Position numbers and translations under genes: made by a program. Shown in pieces: positions 36,861-48,821 of a stretch of DNA of 64,000 nucleotides. This DNA comes from Charina bottae. Its lineage: Eukaryota; Chordata; Lepidosauria; Squamata; Charinaidae. The notes below the pieces were generated by a model. That model made no database searches. It was not told the DNA's origin and saw only the letters and a list, made by a program, of their open reading frames with translations. The stretch lies in the NCBI GenBank assembly GCA_023362775.1, contig JALMGJ010000020.1, positions 9,511,501 to 9,575,500 of the forward strand, in the 5' to 3' direction. Numbering within the stretch: position 1 is the first letter of the stretch; every line of letters begins with the position of its first letter.

Positions 36861-37015
36861 ACTCCAGCAAGGGGAGATTGAAGGGCCGATGAGAAGAAAA
36901 GAGTGAGGTGAGATGATAGCATTCTACTGGGGAAGGAGAGCCTCGCAGTGGTCTGAGTGGGCCCTTCTTGCCCTTGGCTTTTCCTTCCCTTTGGGACTTG
37001 GAGGCTGCTGCATTA

Positions 37016-37277
37016 CAGCAAGGGTCCCCAACCTGTGGGCCATGGCCCACTAGTGGGCTGCGGCCTGTTAGGAAGTGGGCTGCGGGGCTCCCTCCTGCAA
37101 ACCCCGCCCCCTGGTGCATGTGATTACCCCACCCCCAGTCTGTGCAATTGGCTCCCACCTACAAACCCTGCCCCCAGTTCATGCAATTGGCTCCCGCCTG
37201 CAAACCCCGCCCCCGCCCCGGTCTGTGGAAAATTTTCTTCCACGACCGGTCCCTGGTGCCAGAAAGGTTGGGGACAG
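37016..37277. mobile_element. hAT transposon copy, 262 bp, perfect 8-bp TSD
   Basis: The left end reads CAGCAAGGGTCCCCAACCTG and the right end GGTCCCTGGTGCC then AGAAAGGTTGGGGACAG. The 8-mer CTGCATTA lies at 37008-37015 and 37278-37285. The interior holds repeated phrases (CAATTGGCTCCC, TGCAAACCCCGCCCC) and no transposase. It is a widely distributed amniote hAT type. Proline-rich open frames over it are not genes. Confidence 0.85.
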
Positions 37278-37285
37278 CTGCATTA

Positions 37286-39289
37286 GAGCAACCACACTCA
37301 CACTCCAACTACCAAAGGAAAAGCCTTCCAGACTTGGAGGTGGGTGTGTGGGAGGGCAGGAGGAGGAAAGGATGACCCTGCAGGCAAGAGTCACAGGTGG
37401 CATCTGAGCAAAGCAAAAGATGCCCAGGACAAAACAGGCTGGGTGAGTGTGTTGGATTGGAGTCAGCATGCACTGGGCAACTGGAGGTGGAGGAGGAGGA
37501 GGAGGAGGAGCTAATTCAGCAGCATGAGCAGCCACCAATGGAGCCCAGCAACTCTGCCAACTTCTCCAGCAGCACCAATAACCAGCTAGCACTGGTAACA
37601 GACTTTTCCCCTTACCAACCAGATCCTGAAAGATGCCAAAGCCCCTGCAGGAGCTGAAGCCAGAGGCACCTGTCCCCAAAGCCTGGAAAACACCAGCCAG
37701 CAATGAAGGCAGACAAACCTAGGATAGCTAAAGGGAGGCTAGAACTCAGGCGGAGGAGGAAAGAACCTTGGTTTCCTCACACTCTACCCCTGGGAGAAAG
37801 ACCAAGGACAGGGCTAGCTAAACCCTGTTAATTAACATAATTATGGGCAATTCAAACCTGCATGTAAAAGAGAAAAGGGGAGAGGAGGAAAGTTAGTTTG
37901 TAGAAACTCATGGAAACCATAGATACAGCCATACGCACACAATAAGATATAGAGTAAATAAGATTTAGAGTAGATAAACCCATAGAAGCTGTAGGAATAA
38001 GATAAACCATCTCTTGTTCCTTTTTTAGCCAAAAAGTTTTTGCCTGCCAATGAGTTTCATGCACCAATCAATTATGTCTGCTTATTTCACTGTGTCACTT
38101 TTTTTTCCCAACCAAATAAGTTAGGGTTATCAATCAATGGTTGACACATCTGCAAATTTATGTTCCCACAATGTAATCGCAACAAGGATATTATATCCAT
38201 GGCAGGAAAAACTTTTTGGACATGAGATTTTAAAGCTAGTGGCAAGCAAACAAAGAACAAGAGCCAATAAACATAAGTTTATCTTATCTTACAAGTTTAT
38301 CTATGAGTTCATAACAATGAACTCTCAGGATACTCATAGAAGATGTATAGCAGATAGGATTTAGAAAGAGACAAAGACAGACAAGATGTAGAAAATAAGT
38401 GGTTTATTTCCCATTTTGTTTGGAAGGAAATTGTTTATTTTTGTACAATAAATCCTGCCCTGCAACAAAGTAGAAAAGTGGACTGTCCTATTTCCAAATG
38501 ATCTCACTGTCATTATCTACCAATACGTGAAAGGATGTCTCAAAGAAAAAGGTCAAGACCTATGCCCTGTCATTCCAGAGTATGGATTGAAGGAAGGTAG
38601 ATTTTGATTGAATGTTGGGGGGGGGGGGAATGCAACAGTAACAGTAGTTTACATTAGACCCAGTTAACCAAAAGATATGATGGCTCTACTTTGCTAAAAG
38701 TGTTCAACCAGAGTCTGGATAGTTATCTGACAGGGTTGCTTCAATTTGGATTCCTGCTCTGATTAGGGGAGGTTAGATTTTATGACTTAAATGGCCCCTT
38801 CCAATTCTGATATGCCCATGATTTCTACACTGTTTTCTAGTATCAAACATTCCAATTTCCCAATCTTTTTTGATGAGGCATCCAACATAAATATCTATAC
38901 ACTGTTTCTTCTTTCAAGACTATTTTGTATGTTCATTTCCTTCTAATGCCTTTTTACTTATTTCACAAATTGTATTGAGCTTCTATATCAATTTTAAGTA
39001 TGCTAATTGGATATTCTGAACTATTTATTTCATACTTTAGGGGTGAATCATCCTGACAAAATGCTCCTCAGCTCCTTTTGGCTTTCCCACAAGAACTCAG
39101 TTAAATGCTTCTCTTCAACCTTTCTGATATTAAATATGATCTGGTTAAACAGGAACCTGTCCCATTCTGTACAAGCTAGGGTCTTGTAACTGCAAGCTGA
39201 AGTGAGATTAACACTCATTCTTGATTTTCTTCAAAATATCATTTTAAAGAATAGCAAGGAATTCTTTAATCAGAGCCAAATCCATCTAA
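37286..39289. other. Intronic sequence with minor simple repeats
   Basis: A (GGA)n run lies near 37487-37510 and a poly-G run near 38619-38628. Several short open frames were not recognisable. Confidence 0.4.
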
Positions 39290-39545
39290 CCCAGACGTAT
39301 CGATGCCAACACGTGGCCCACCAAGCAGCCTTGTGTGGCCCGCCAGCATTTGTTAAAAACTCAATAAATTCACTGCCGCCAGGATGAATCCACCGCTGCC
39401 GCCACCGTCCCGAAAGACATGCTGCCAAGCGCCTCCAGCCCCAGGCTTCACCACCACCACCAGCTCCAGATCTGCTGCCACTTTGCTAGCTGCCGAACAG
39501 TTGATAGGGGTCCCAGTTATTCTCTTGCGACCTGCAATTATTTTT
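39290..39545. other. GC-rich islet, possible hAT fragment
   Basis: GC-rich sequence in AT-rich surroundings. The left edge (ATGCCAACACGTGGCCCACC) resembles hAT-type termini of the TCGTGGCCC kind, but no right terminus or duplication was found. An open frame across it (Pro/Thr/Ala-rich) has no recognised product. Confidence 0.3.
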
Positions 39546-40242
39546 AATTTATCCATGTTGCCCTTTTCCTTCTGTAAGTTCTGCAGGCCTGATCTATACT
39601 AAATGGTAGCATCATTTCATTTCAGAATTATTTCCCACTTACACTGCTTTTCTGAAGTGTATAGCCTTCTTGCCCTTCTTATACGGAAATTTACTTTCAA
39701 GGGAAAGCATGGCTTTGAAAAAGCTGACATAAAAACATGTTATCAGTCTAAGAGATACGGCTTCCTTTTTTAAGTTTAATGTTTATAATCATCAGCAACT
39801 CCAATCCTGGTTTTCCGCACACCATTCCAACACGGGTCCTATTCAGGTCTTTGAAACCTCTGAGTGTGGAAGGGAGACCAGGACAAACATGCTGTCTCCC
39901 ATCCACTTAAAATCCCACCCTTGTCAACATGAGGAAGCTGTGACAGAAGGATGTGGGGGCCATTTTCATATGTCTGAAATGGGGCTGTAATATAAATGGA
40001 GCAGCAGTTAACAAATAAATATTGAGCCATAACTTAAATATCAAGAAGCCAACCCATGAACACCAATCTGGTTGAAGCAAACATTTAAGAGACCCTTGTT
40101 AGAGTGTACATGCGTTGCAGATTATTTTGAACTTTACACATCCTCTGCTCTCTTCCCCACGTTTTTTAAAACATCAGTAAGAAAATATAAGGTATAATAT
40201 ATAAAATATATAAAATATATTATATAAAAATTATATAAAATA
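39546..40242. other. Intronic sequence, nothing recognised
   Basis: AT-rich, ending in (ATATAAA)-type simple sequence from 40185. Confidence 0.4.
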
Positions 40243-40259
40243 TAAGAAAATATAAAATA

Positions 40260-40587
40260 AGGGCGTGGTGGCTCAGCGGGTAAGACGCCAGGCTTGTCGA
40301 TCACAAGTTCGGAGGTTCGAATCCCTAGCCCTGCGTGCGGAGTGAGCTCCCGCACTAGCTCCAGCTCTTGCCAACCTAGCAATTCGAAAGCATGCAAATG
40401 CAAGTAGATTAATAGGTACCACTTCGGTGGGTAGGTAACAGCGTTCCACGTGCGTCATGCGGCCACATGACCGTGGAAGCGTCTTCGGACAACGCTGGCT
40501 CTTCGGCTAACAAACGGAGATGAGCACCGGCCCCTAGAGTCGGACACGACTGCACAAATGTGTGGGGGGAACCTTTACCTTTACCTT
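40260..40587 (+). mobile_element. Sauria-type tRNA SINE, copy 1
   Basis: The tRNA head has GTGGCTCAGCGGGTAAGACG (A box) and GGAGGTTCGAATCCC (B box). The body ends GAGTCGGACACGACTGCAC, and the tail is (ACCTTT)n. The 12-mer TAAGAAAATATA lies at 40243-40254 and 40587-40598, with a few extra A/T bases before the head. Compared with copies 2 and 3 it lacks about 8 bp (GGAAGATCG region) in the head. The GAGTCGGACACGACT tail is shared with the BovB 3' end, its likely mobilising partner. Confidence 0.93.
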
Positions 40588-40769
40588 AAGAAAATATAGT
40601 GTTAGAACTTGTCCTCTCAGCTTCTTTTTCCAGTCAGCCTCAAGGAGAATATATGCTAAACAAAAGGTAAAGGAGAGGCAGAAAATAATTATTTCTTATA
40701 TTTTTATATTTTCCAGGAAAGAAAGCTCCCTACATACAGTATACACAGCATAAAACTATAACTTATCAT

Positions 40770-41408
40770 AATATAGTAAAACATATACTGATTCAGAGGA
40801 TTTTAAAGATTAATATACAACTGAAAACAACACTTTTCTTCTTGGGACTGATGGATAAACAGTTGGAAAAAAAGTCATGGAACTTTGCTTTTGTATATGA
40901 TAACAGCGTGATTATTGTATGCACAAAGATGGAAAGATTTGGCAATACCTACAATGGAGGAATGGTTGGTGAAGATGATAGAACTTGCTGAGATGGCCAA
41001 ATTGAGCTGTTTGATTAGAGAAAAGACAATATCTACGTTTATCGCTGACTGGATAAAGTGCTTTACGAGCAAGTTTGCGTAAAACAGAAAAAAATGAACT
41101 TATGACCTATGGTTTTGACAATTAGGTAGGATAGATTACAGAAAGAAGAGAGTCACAATGTAACTTTAGAGAAAGAGGTAAATCTACAACTGTACATAAA
41201 ACTGCTGTAAAGAAGATAGGAAGCCACTTCTTTATATCTTTTTTCTTTCTTTTCTATTTTTCTCCTACCTATTTTTTCTTTTGCACTTTTGCACTTTAGC
41301 TTTCTCTTTTATTTCTTCCTGTTTCTTTTTTTCTTCTTACTCTATTTTAGTTTATATTAATTTTTACTCTTGTTTTTAAAACTTTCAATAAAATTATATT
41401 TTAAAAAA
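40770..41408 (+). mobile_element. L1 LINE 3' end, 5'-truncated
   Basis: The plus strand encodes FFLGLMDKQLEKKSWNFAF, then LLYAQRWKDLAIPTMEEW, IELAEMAKLSCLIREKT and FIADWIKC, ending at TAA near 41073. It aligns in order with the C-terminus of the L1 at 43290-47102. A 3' UTR rich in TTTCT follows and ends CAATAAAATTATATTTT. An in-frame TGA replaces Arg near 40912. Confidence 0.85.
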
Positions 41409-42603
41409 GGATACAGTAAAACATAGAACACCAAGAGCCAAACATAGGATTTAAAAAGCTTAACAAGTTAAAGACAACTATAGAATTACAGCAAAGTAAA
41501 AATCTATAGCAGAGGAAAGATTTAAAAAGCACAGACAACTTTTAAAGGGGAAGGATTAAAAAGCATGGAAGAATTTAAAAGGAAGGCACCAGATGCATTA
41601 AAAAAAACTTCAGTGAATGGGCTTTCTAGGGACAGCACACCTTTACTACTAGAGCATCTCCACTGAATATCCCACTGATTATTTAAATGAGAAGCTACTA
41701 AAATATAGATAATTGCAGCTGAAGACCTTGTTGCTGAAAGGAGCAGTTAAACAGCATTACAGATTGCCTGCATGTTGCATGTTTTAAGAGAACACTCAAT
41801 AATAACAAAACATGAAGAGAAAGACCAAAGGTACACACTCTGAAGTTTAACTTTATGAGCATGATCTAACTTATGATTCCATATCAAATGACAATTCAAG
41901 TTTAAACATCTTGAGTATTCACTTTGATAATACTTGGTTTCTATCTAAGAGCCAATTAAATTACTCTATAATTGATATCAAAAGCAGTCTGTGAAATGCC
42001 AGCTAGTGTTCATTTTAAGCTATTATTTCCAGAAGTATTTTATAGACTGAGATATATCCTTGACTCACACCGTTTATGCTGACATACACAAGTGCAATAG
42101 AGCAAGCCAAAGACAAAGGAAACAAACTGAAATAATGGGTAGTGATGAATGGTTAAAAACTTATTATTCTAAATGTTAGCCCACTGAACCAACTAAAAAG
42201 GAGAGACAGACGACATGCATTAAACAGCCTGAGATTTGAGACTTCTATTATTTTGATAATGCTGCAAAATACTTCCTTTGTCTTCACAATGAATAATTAA
42301 ACTTCATACTAAAATATGGAACAAATCCTAAAGTACTGCCTCTCAAGATTAAATGATTTAAATTGGGGGTTCTAATTTTTTATGGCCACTTTTTGTAGCT
42401 TATGAATGTGAAAGGTAGCAGTAAGCACTGCTGCATTACATAGTGTTTCCTTCATGTCATTATGTAATGGGATGCACCCACATGCATACCATAGGGTGGA
42501 CTGGGCCCTCCTGGCTTCCATGGAAGGGGTTTCTAAATCCTCAACCCATATCCCAACATTCCTGGGAAGAGCTAACTTGGTGATGATGCCACCAGGCAAC
42601 TGT
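41409..42603. other. Intronic sequence, nothing recognised
   Basis: No supported exon or transposon. Confidence 0.4.
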
Positions 42604-42611
42604 CTCTAGAG

Positions 42612-42902
42612 CAGTGCTTCCCAAACTCCCGCCGTTGGCGACACACCAATGGCAGCAGCGGCAGTGTGGGGGGCACGCGCACGGCGGTGGCGTTCACAGG
42701 GGCAGAGCGGGGGCGTGCACAGCGGCGGCAGCGTGCATGGCGGTGGCGGTGGCCTCATGTTTTCCGCTAAAACCCAAAGCACTGATGGCATGCCGCTGCT
42801 GCCGCGCAAACCACCGCAGGGGCGGCGGCAATGCACCATCACCACTTCCGGGTTTTGTCACAACACACTAAAGTGTTGTGACACACAGTTTGGAAAGCTA
42901 TG
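42612..42902. mobile_element. GC-rich hAT MITE, 291 bp, perfect 8-bp TSD
   Basis: It begins CAGTGCTTCCCAAACTCCCG and ends with the inverted ACACAGTTTGGAAAGCTATG. The 8-mer CTCTAGAG lies at 42604-42611 and 42903-42910. The interior is CpG-rich with GCGGTGGCG-type phrases. It belongs with 57-325. Its right flank continues into unrecognised sequence to about 43290. Confidence 0.88.
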
Positions 42903-43351
42903 CTCTAGAGCAATCCCTCTTTGCCCTGGTCTTCTTGTGAAGAGGCACTGGCAATCTTCCTTCCTTCCATAATTGACCAGATGGGAAGCCATGCGCTCAG
43001 TTGTCCCTTTCCCCAGAATGAGTGCCACTGAGTCATTAAGAATACCAGTCTTTATTTTGTATATCAAGGTCAGAAAACAAGAAAGGCACAAAAATCGCTT
43101 CAGAAGAGACTGATTCAACTAGCTGTTTCCTCAGCCCAGAATCTCTGAAAATGCCCCAAGTCCAACAGATCACAGTCACAAAATAAAATGGAATCTACGC
43201 CATATCTATTGTAACTCCATTGTTGCCTAGCTTGCTGAATAATGCCCTGATCTCCAACCCAGATTTCTGTGAGTTGGGGCTTCGTTTCTTACTTCTTCTT
43301 TTTTAGAAAAAAATCTTTATTCATTTAAAAACAATAAACATAATAAACATA

Positions 43352-44057
43352 ATTTTGAATTTGAATTATCCATTCATCGTATCCGACCCTTGGCGATTCC
43401 ATAAGTCAGCTCTCTCCATGATTTCTGATCCTGTACAGCTTCTTTCGGTTGCTTTAAATTTTGGGCTGTGTCTACTTTGATTACATCCAACCAGCGTGTT
43501 CTTTGGAGTCCTCGTCTTTTGCCACTGACCGTTCCAAGCATAATGTCTTTCTCTAACGATGTTGATCTCATGACATGACCGAAGTAACTAAGTCTAAGTT
43601 TTGTTATTTTTCCTTCTAGTGACATGTCCGGTTTTATGCGCTTCAACACTTCTTTATTTGTTATCTTTGCAGTCCAAGGGATTCGCAAGAGCCACCTCCA
43701 ACACCATGGTTCAAAAGAATCAATTTTCCTTCTATCTAACTTTTTCATCATCCAACTTTCACAGCCATAAGTACTTATGGGGAACACGATAGTGCAGACT
43801 AGTCTACACTTAGTCATCAAACTGACATTCTTGCTTTCCCAAATTTGATTCATACTCATCATGACCCAGCATGATTTGGCGTTTAATTTCTTGGCTACAT
43901 TCACCATTTTGATTGACCACTGATCCAAAAAAGGTGAATTCTTCCACGCATTCCACCTCATTTCCATCAATTACTATTTTGATGTTTCCATTTTTTGCAG
44001 TTGTCATGAGTTTGGTCTTTTTGATATTCAAAAAGAGGCCAAACTTCTCGCTTTCTT
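43352..44057 (-). mobile_element. RTE-like LINE 3' fragment nested in L1
   Basis: The minus strand encodes FGLFLNIKKTKLMTT, VEEFTFFGSVV, YGCESWMMKKLDRRKIDSF, WCWRWLLRIPWTAKITN and FGHVMRS, the C-terminal half of an RTE-type LINE different from BovB. It is 5'-truncated (no YADD). The tail ends GGGTCGGATACGATGAATGG then AATTCAAATTCAAAATT. The 11-mer TAATAAACATA lies at 43341-43351 and 44058-44068, and L1 3' UTR continues on both sides. Confidence 0.88.
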
Positions 44058-44355
44058 CTAATAAACATACTACATACATTAAATACAACACATATCATAC
44101 AAACTTACAAACTTATGACATACACAACATGTCAATGAAATACAAAAAAACAGAAACAAAAAGAAAAACCAAAAACATTTAAAATGTGGTTTCCGACTAT
44201 CACAATTGGGAAAATATTTATAATTATATTACCTTAACCTCTTGTCTTTGTTCTATTTATCTTACCATTATTTCCATTCGATTAATCCTTTAATATGTAA
44301 AACCTACAATCATAACATCATTTTTTTCCATTGTCATAAAGTAATCAAGAAATGG

Positions 44356-44928
44356 TTACCATGCTTTCTTAAATTCAGCCATATTTTTGTCCTTTATCAA
44401 ATCCGTTAATTTTGCCATTTGAGCTAAGTCCATTATTTTGATAGTCCACTCTTCTATCATGGGTATAGGTTCTTCCTTCCAATGTTGGGCATACAGGATT
44501 CTAGCTGCTGTGGTCATATATAACAGTAACTTCCCATGTCTTTTTTCTAATTCTTCTTTCATCAGTCCCAATAGATATAATTCTGGTTTTTTTCTTATAT
44601 TTACTTTAAAAAATTTTTGAATAACCTTGTATACCTGATCCCAAAATTTCTTAGCTTTTTTACAAGTCCACCATAAGTGATAAAATGTTCCCTCTTCTTG
44701 TGAGCATTTCCAACAGATATTTGGTACATTTTTAAACATTCTCAATAATGTATCTGGTGTTAGGTACCAACAGTACATCATTTTATAAAAATTTTCTTTT
44801 AAATTATAACTTAGAGTAAATTTTAAACCCCTAGTCCACATTCTTTCCCATTGGTCCATCATAATATTATAACCAAAGTTTCTAGCCCATTTGATCATAC
44901 AATCTTTAACTTCTTCATCTTCATACAT
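44356..44928 (-). pseudogene. L1 ORF2 C-terminal part
   Basis: An open stretch of 190 codons gives WARNFGYNIMMDQWERMW, YKMMYCWYLTPD and a CWKCSQEEGTFYHLWWTCKK zinc-knuckle-like motif (C..C...H....C) typical of L1 ORF2 ends, then LLGLMKEELEK and AARILYAQHWKEEPIP. It is separated from the upstream part by a frame change near 44940. Confidence 0.88.
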
Positions 44929-45013
44929 TTTAATTGTAGTAGCATTTTATATATTTTTGCAATAATATGCTCATCATTCATACATACTTGATTTTCAAAC
45001 CATGTTGTTTCAT

Positions 45014-46234
45014 TTACAAATTTATAGTTTTTTTATCTAACTTAAAACGTTTCCTTAATTGCATGTATGTAAACCATTGACATGAGTATCCTTCTGCTTC
45101 TAACTCTTCCCTTGCCTTAAATACAAATTTATCTTCTTCATACTTTAGTAAATCCTTATACCTTAACCATTTTGTTCTCTCTATGCTTTCCCTTCTTGCA
45201 AACGCTTCTTGTGGTGAAAGCCATAATGGCATATTTGGCGTTAATCTGGATTTATATCTGTCCCACGTCTTCAATATAGCCTTTCTAATATAGTGATTTT
45301 TAAACTCTTTATTTGCTTTAACTTTGTCGTACCATATGTAGGCATGCCAACCAAATTTTAATTCATGACTTTCCAATTGTAGCAATTTATAATTTTCTAA
45401 CGTTATCCAATCTTTTATCCACATGAGACAGCATGCCTCGAAATACAATTTTAGATCTGGCAATCCCAGCCCTCCCCTTTCTTTAGTATCTTGCAATAAT
45501 TTATATTTAATTCTCGGTTTTTTCCCTTGCCAAATAAATTTTGAAATGTCTTTTTGCCATTGTTTAAAGATAGTTTCTGTTAACAGAATTGGTAATGTTT
45601 GGAATAGAAATAACATTCTGGGTAATACATTCATTTTTATTATAGAGATTCTCCCCATTAGAGATAAATGTAATTTTTCCCATCTCGCCATATCTTGTTT
45701 TAACTCATTCCATATTTTACCATAATTGTTTTGAAACGGTTCACTATTTTTATTTGATACTACTCCTAAGTATTTAATATCCTTTTCCTTTTTAAAAACT
45801 GTCTTATTCTCTAAGATTTCCTGATTATTATCTGTCATATGTTTAATAAACATTTTTGTTTTTTGTTTATTTATTTTAAAGCCCGCTAATGTTCCAAATT
45901 CTTTCAACTTTTTCATCAAGTACTCAACTGATTCTAAAGGATTTTGTAATATTAAAACTAAGTCATCAGCAAATGCTCTTAATTTAAAAGTTTCTCGTTT
46001 GATCTTTAATCCTTCTATTCTTTTATCTTCTCTAATATCTCTGTTAAGAACTTCTAAGACCAATATAAATAACAATGGTGATAAAGGACAACCTTGTCTT
46101 GTTCCTTTTTCTACCATGCAATCTTCCTTCAATTCTTCATTCACAATAATTTTCGCTCTTTTATTTGTATAAATTGATTTAATTCCTTTTATAAATAGTT
46201 CTCCAAACTCCATATTTTCTAATACCTTGAACAT
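45014..46234 (-). pseudogene. L1 ORF2 reverse-transcriptase part
   Basis: An open stretch of 406 codons holds GTRQGCPLSPLLFILVLEVL, the catalytic FADDLVLIL, AGFKINKQKTKMF, KYLGV, FIWQGKKPRI and GGLGLPDLKLYFEACCLMW. Immediately upstream, the motif A phrase LIFLDAEKAFDNLN is present, followed by TGA where Trp is expected (near 46240). Catalytic residues of motif C are intact but the gene is broken on both sides. Confidence 0.92.
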
Positions 46235-46301
46235 AAAAGTTCAATTTAGATTGTCAAATGCTTTCTCCGCATCTAAGAATATCAAGGCTATTTCTTTTTC
46301 A

Positions 46302-47018
46302 TTATGATACTGTAAATATGTCTAATACAATCCTTATATTATCTTTTATTTGTCTTTTGGGTAAGAACCCACATTGATCATAATTAATAATTTCTTGTAA
46401 GACTATTTTCAATCTTTCTGCTAATATTGATGTAAATATTTTGTAGTCATTATTTAATGAAGATATTGGCCTGTAGTTTTTAATCAATGTTGGATCTTGT
46501 CCTTCTTTAGGAATTAATGTAATATTTGCTTCTTTCCACATATTAGGTATTGCCAGTCCCATCATAATCGAATTTATCAGTTCTTTAAGTGGTAAAATAA
46601 TTTGATCTATGAAACATTTATAATATCCTGCTGAAATATCATCTGGACCTGGTGCTTTACCTAGTTTAGCTCTCTTTATCACTTCTAATATTACTTGAGT
46701 TGTTATTGGACTGTTAACTATTAATTTCTGTCTTTGCGACAATTTAGGTAGCATTTGCCTAGTCAAATATTCATCATTTTTTTCCAATGAAATTTCCCGT
46801 TTTTCATATAAATTTGAAAAGAAATTAAGAAATGCTTTTTTAATTTTCCTATTATCTACCAAATCTACATTATTTTCCCGAATTTTGGTAATCATTTTTT
46901 TCTCCCTGTCTTTCCTTATTTTATATGCCAACCATCTTCCTGTTTTGTTCGCAAATTCAAAATTTCTCTGTTTAGCATATTTCAATTTTGTTTCAATTTC
47001 TTTTACTGTTAACATCAA
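46302..47018 (-). pseudogene. L1 ORF2 linker and RT N-terminal part
   Basis: It encodes TVKEIETKLKYAKQRNFEF, NKTGRWLAYKIRK, GKAPGPDDISAGYYK, LIPKEGQDPTLIKNYRPIS and QCGFLPKRQIKDNIR in the usual L1 order. A stop at 47028-47030 lies just upstream and no endonuclease motif follows. A frameshift near 46305 separates it from motif A. Confidence 0.9.
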
Positions 47019-47116
47019 CTTCTTTTCTTACTTGGTTTTCAGCCAACCCCCGGAAACAGCAAAAGCAAATCCCTCCTTTTTTAAAAAGCCCACCTGCAAA
47101 TGGAAAAGTCCTATTC

Positions 47117-48821
47117 CTCTTTATAAGAAATTTATTAAGTTTGAAACAAAGATAAAAACTACAAAAAAGCAAAAAACTACAAAAAAAAAACTTTAAAAAG
47201 TGTGAAACACAAGAAAAAAGAATTTTGAGGATTACATAAAGAAGTGACTTCCGACTTTCAACAAGAATATACAGCAATTTCCATAATCAATCCCTTGCTC
47301 TATATCAAACCAAGATCGCATTATTTCTATAAATCATTCCATTAGCACATTATAATAATCACTAAATACAATTGCTCCTTCCCCTTATATTAAAAGAAAA
47401 AAAGAAAAAATATATAAACCTCCAAATCAACTCCCCCCAAAAACAACATTTATTTAATTATTTCCTTCCTACCACTATTCTATATATTTCTGTTCACTAT
47501 AATAAAAATATTATGAAAACATGTAAATTATCTACTTTTATGATTAATTATACTGTAACAATCTTAACCCTATTAACCCTAAAACCAAACAATTATTATT
47601 ATACCTTATAAATCTTAAAAATCAAACTTAAACTTAAGAGCAATCCAGTAAACCTTAATCCAAATCATTAAAAGAATGGAATCATACAAGGCTTAATATC
47701 AATACAGATAATTATTCTTAAATCTTTACCGCGCTTCAAAATATACTACAGTGTTTACATATCTCCATATTACACACAGGTCATTTTTCATACAGAAATC
47801 AAACAGCCCAACTGCCCCCCTTAGAGACTCAGACTTCTCAGCAAAAAACCTCCCACAAACAGAACCTCTTCTTTCCCACAACATTCCATCAGAAAAACAA
47901 CTCCATTTGTAATTTGCAACTCAGACTGTGACCCCTTCAACACCAGAATGTAATCATTGCCTGGAGTTTCAGCAAAATCTTGCTGTCGGTAGAAACATCT
48001 CCATCTTTCTTAAAATCCAGATGACACATTTTAAAACTAATATTTTCCACAATGTCCCGAATATCTTGCAAAATAGCTTGATAGAAATCGGTAAGGATTT
48101 GTTTAAGCTCACAACAGAACTCTGAGAAAGTCTCCTTGAACTCCTCCATGTTTCAGGCAGTTAGATTATGGCACCCCCTAGATACTTGACTGGCGAGCGT
48201 AGAAGTTGTTGACACAAGAGAAAGTATGCTAACAAGCAGCTCCCAGGGAAAGTGAACAGAGAACTAAAGATTCGAAATAGCAGATTCAATGTGTAGGAAA
48301 ATCTTAAAACTTTCAAATTCAATACAAAAATAATAGCAGGGAGGCAATTATTGATTCTCAGTCCTCCTTGATGTTTAAATGTTGTTTAAGCCAAAGCTTA
48401 AAAAGATTTTAAAAAATTAATCCAGAAGTAACGATAAGCACCAAGAGAGTTCGCTTCTCCTTGCTGTAGAAAGCCTCTCTTAGGGTACATAAACTTGGGA
48501 GGGGGGGAGAAATTAAGTGCTTTAGAAATGGGGTGACTCAACTTAGTGTCCCTTTAAGGCTACAGCGCAGTTTGGAAATGATGTCGTCCCGGACTCCCGG
48601 CGCCTCTTACCAGATTAGCGCTAACGCTGTTCGCGATCCTCTGGCTGAGGCGCCATTCAGGAGTTCAAATGGGATGATTCAGAGTTTTTTCCATCCATGA
48701 AATCACTGTAGGGCTTTAGGGAAAAGCCTGCCTGAGCCCAGAAAAAAAGCCGCATTGTCAGATCTGCCTGCGGAGCTCGCGGGCACAGCTGTTCAGTCGG
48801 CCATGTTCCCACCGGAAGCCT
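47117..48821 (-). mobile_element. 1.7 kb inserted segment flanked by 14-bp repeats; L1-5'-UTR-like start
   Basis: The 14-mer GAAAAGTCCTATTC lies at 47103-47116 and 48822-48835. On the minus strand the segment opens GGCTTCCGGTGGGAACATGG and a CpG-rich region of roughly 250 bp (GCCCGCGAGCTCCGCAGG; GAGGATCGCGAACAG), like a LINE 5' UTR promoter. At 47937-48149 it has a 70-codon frame MEEFKETFSEFCCELKQIL... with an ORF1-like acidic/coiled-coil look. It then becomes AT-rich with broken frames. It ends with AATAAA 15 bases before the right flank and no long poly(A). No endonuclease or RT is present. It may be an internally deleted L1, an ORF1-only (half-L1) element, or part of the neighbouring L1 rearranged. 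Confidence 0.6.

Larger units (their letters stand above)
43290..47102 (-). mobile_element. L1 LINE, 5'-truncated and disrupted
   Basis: The minus strand carries an L1 ORF2 from just before the reverse transcriptase to the C-terminus, then a 3' UTR ending with AATAAAG and a T/A-rich end near 43300. Its 3' UTR is interrupted by an RTE fragment (43352-44057). The endonuclease domain is absent; coding similarity starts near 47018. Sequence 47019-47102 upstream of that reads GGCTGAAAACCAAG and a short A/G-rich stretch of unclear origin. It lies in the same orientation as PARD3B. Confidence 0.88.

Noticed and set aside
36957..37703. Pro/Cys-rich open frames on both strands
   Set aside because: They overlay a hAT transposon copy with target duplications and GC-rich flanks; no known domain or splice structure.
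39384..39602. Pro/Thr/Ala-rich 72-codon frame as a possible exon
   Set aside because: No acceptor or donor fits, it is on the strand opposite to the host gene, and the left edge looks like a hAT terminus.
40260..40335. tRNA-like heads (also 51780-51852 and 55064-55140) as possible tRNA genes
   Set aside because: A and B boxes are present but the sequence continues into a SINE body with target duplications, and no proper acceptor stem closes.
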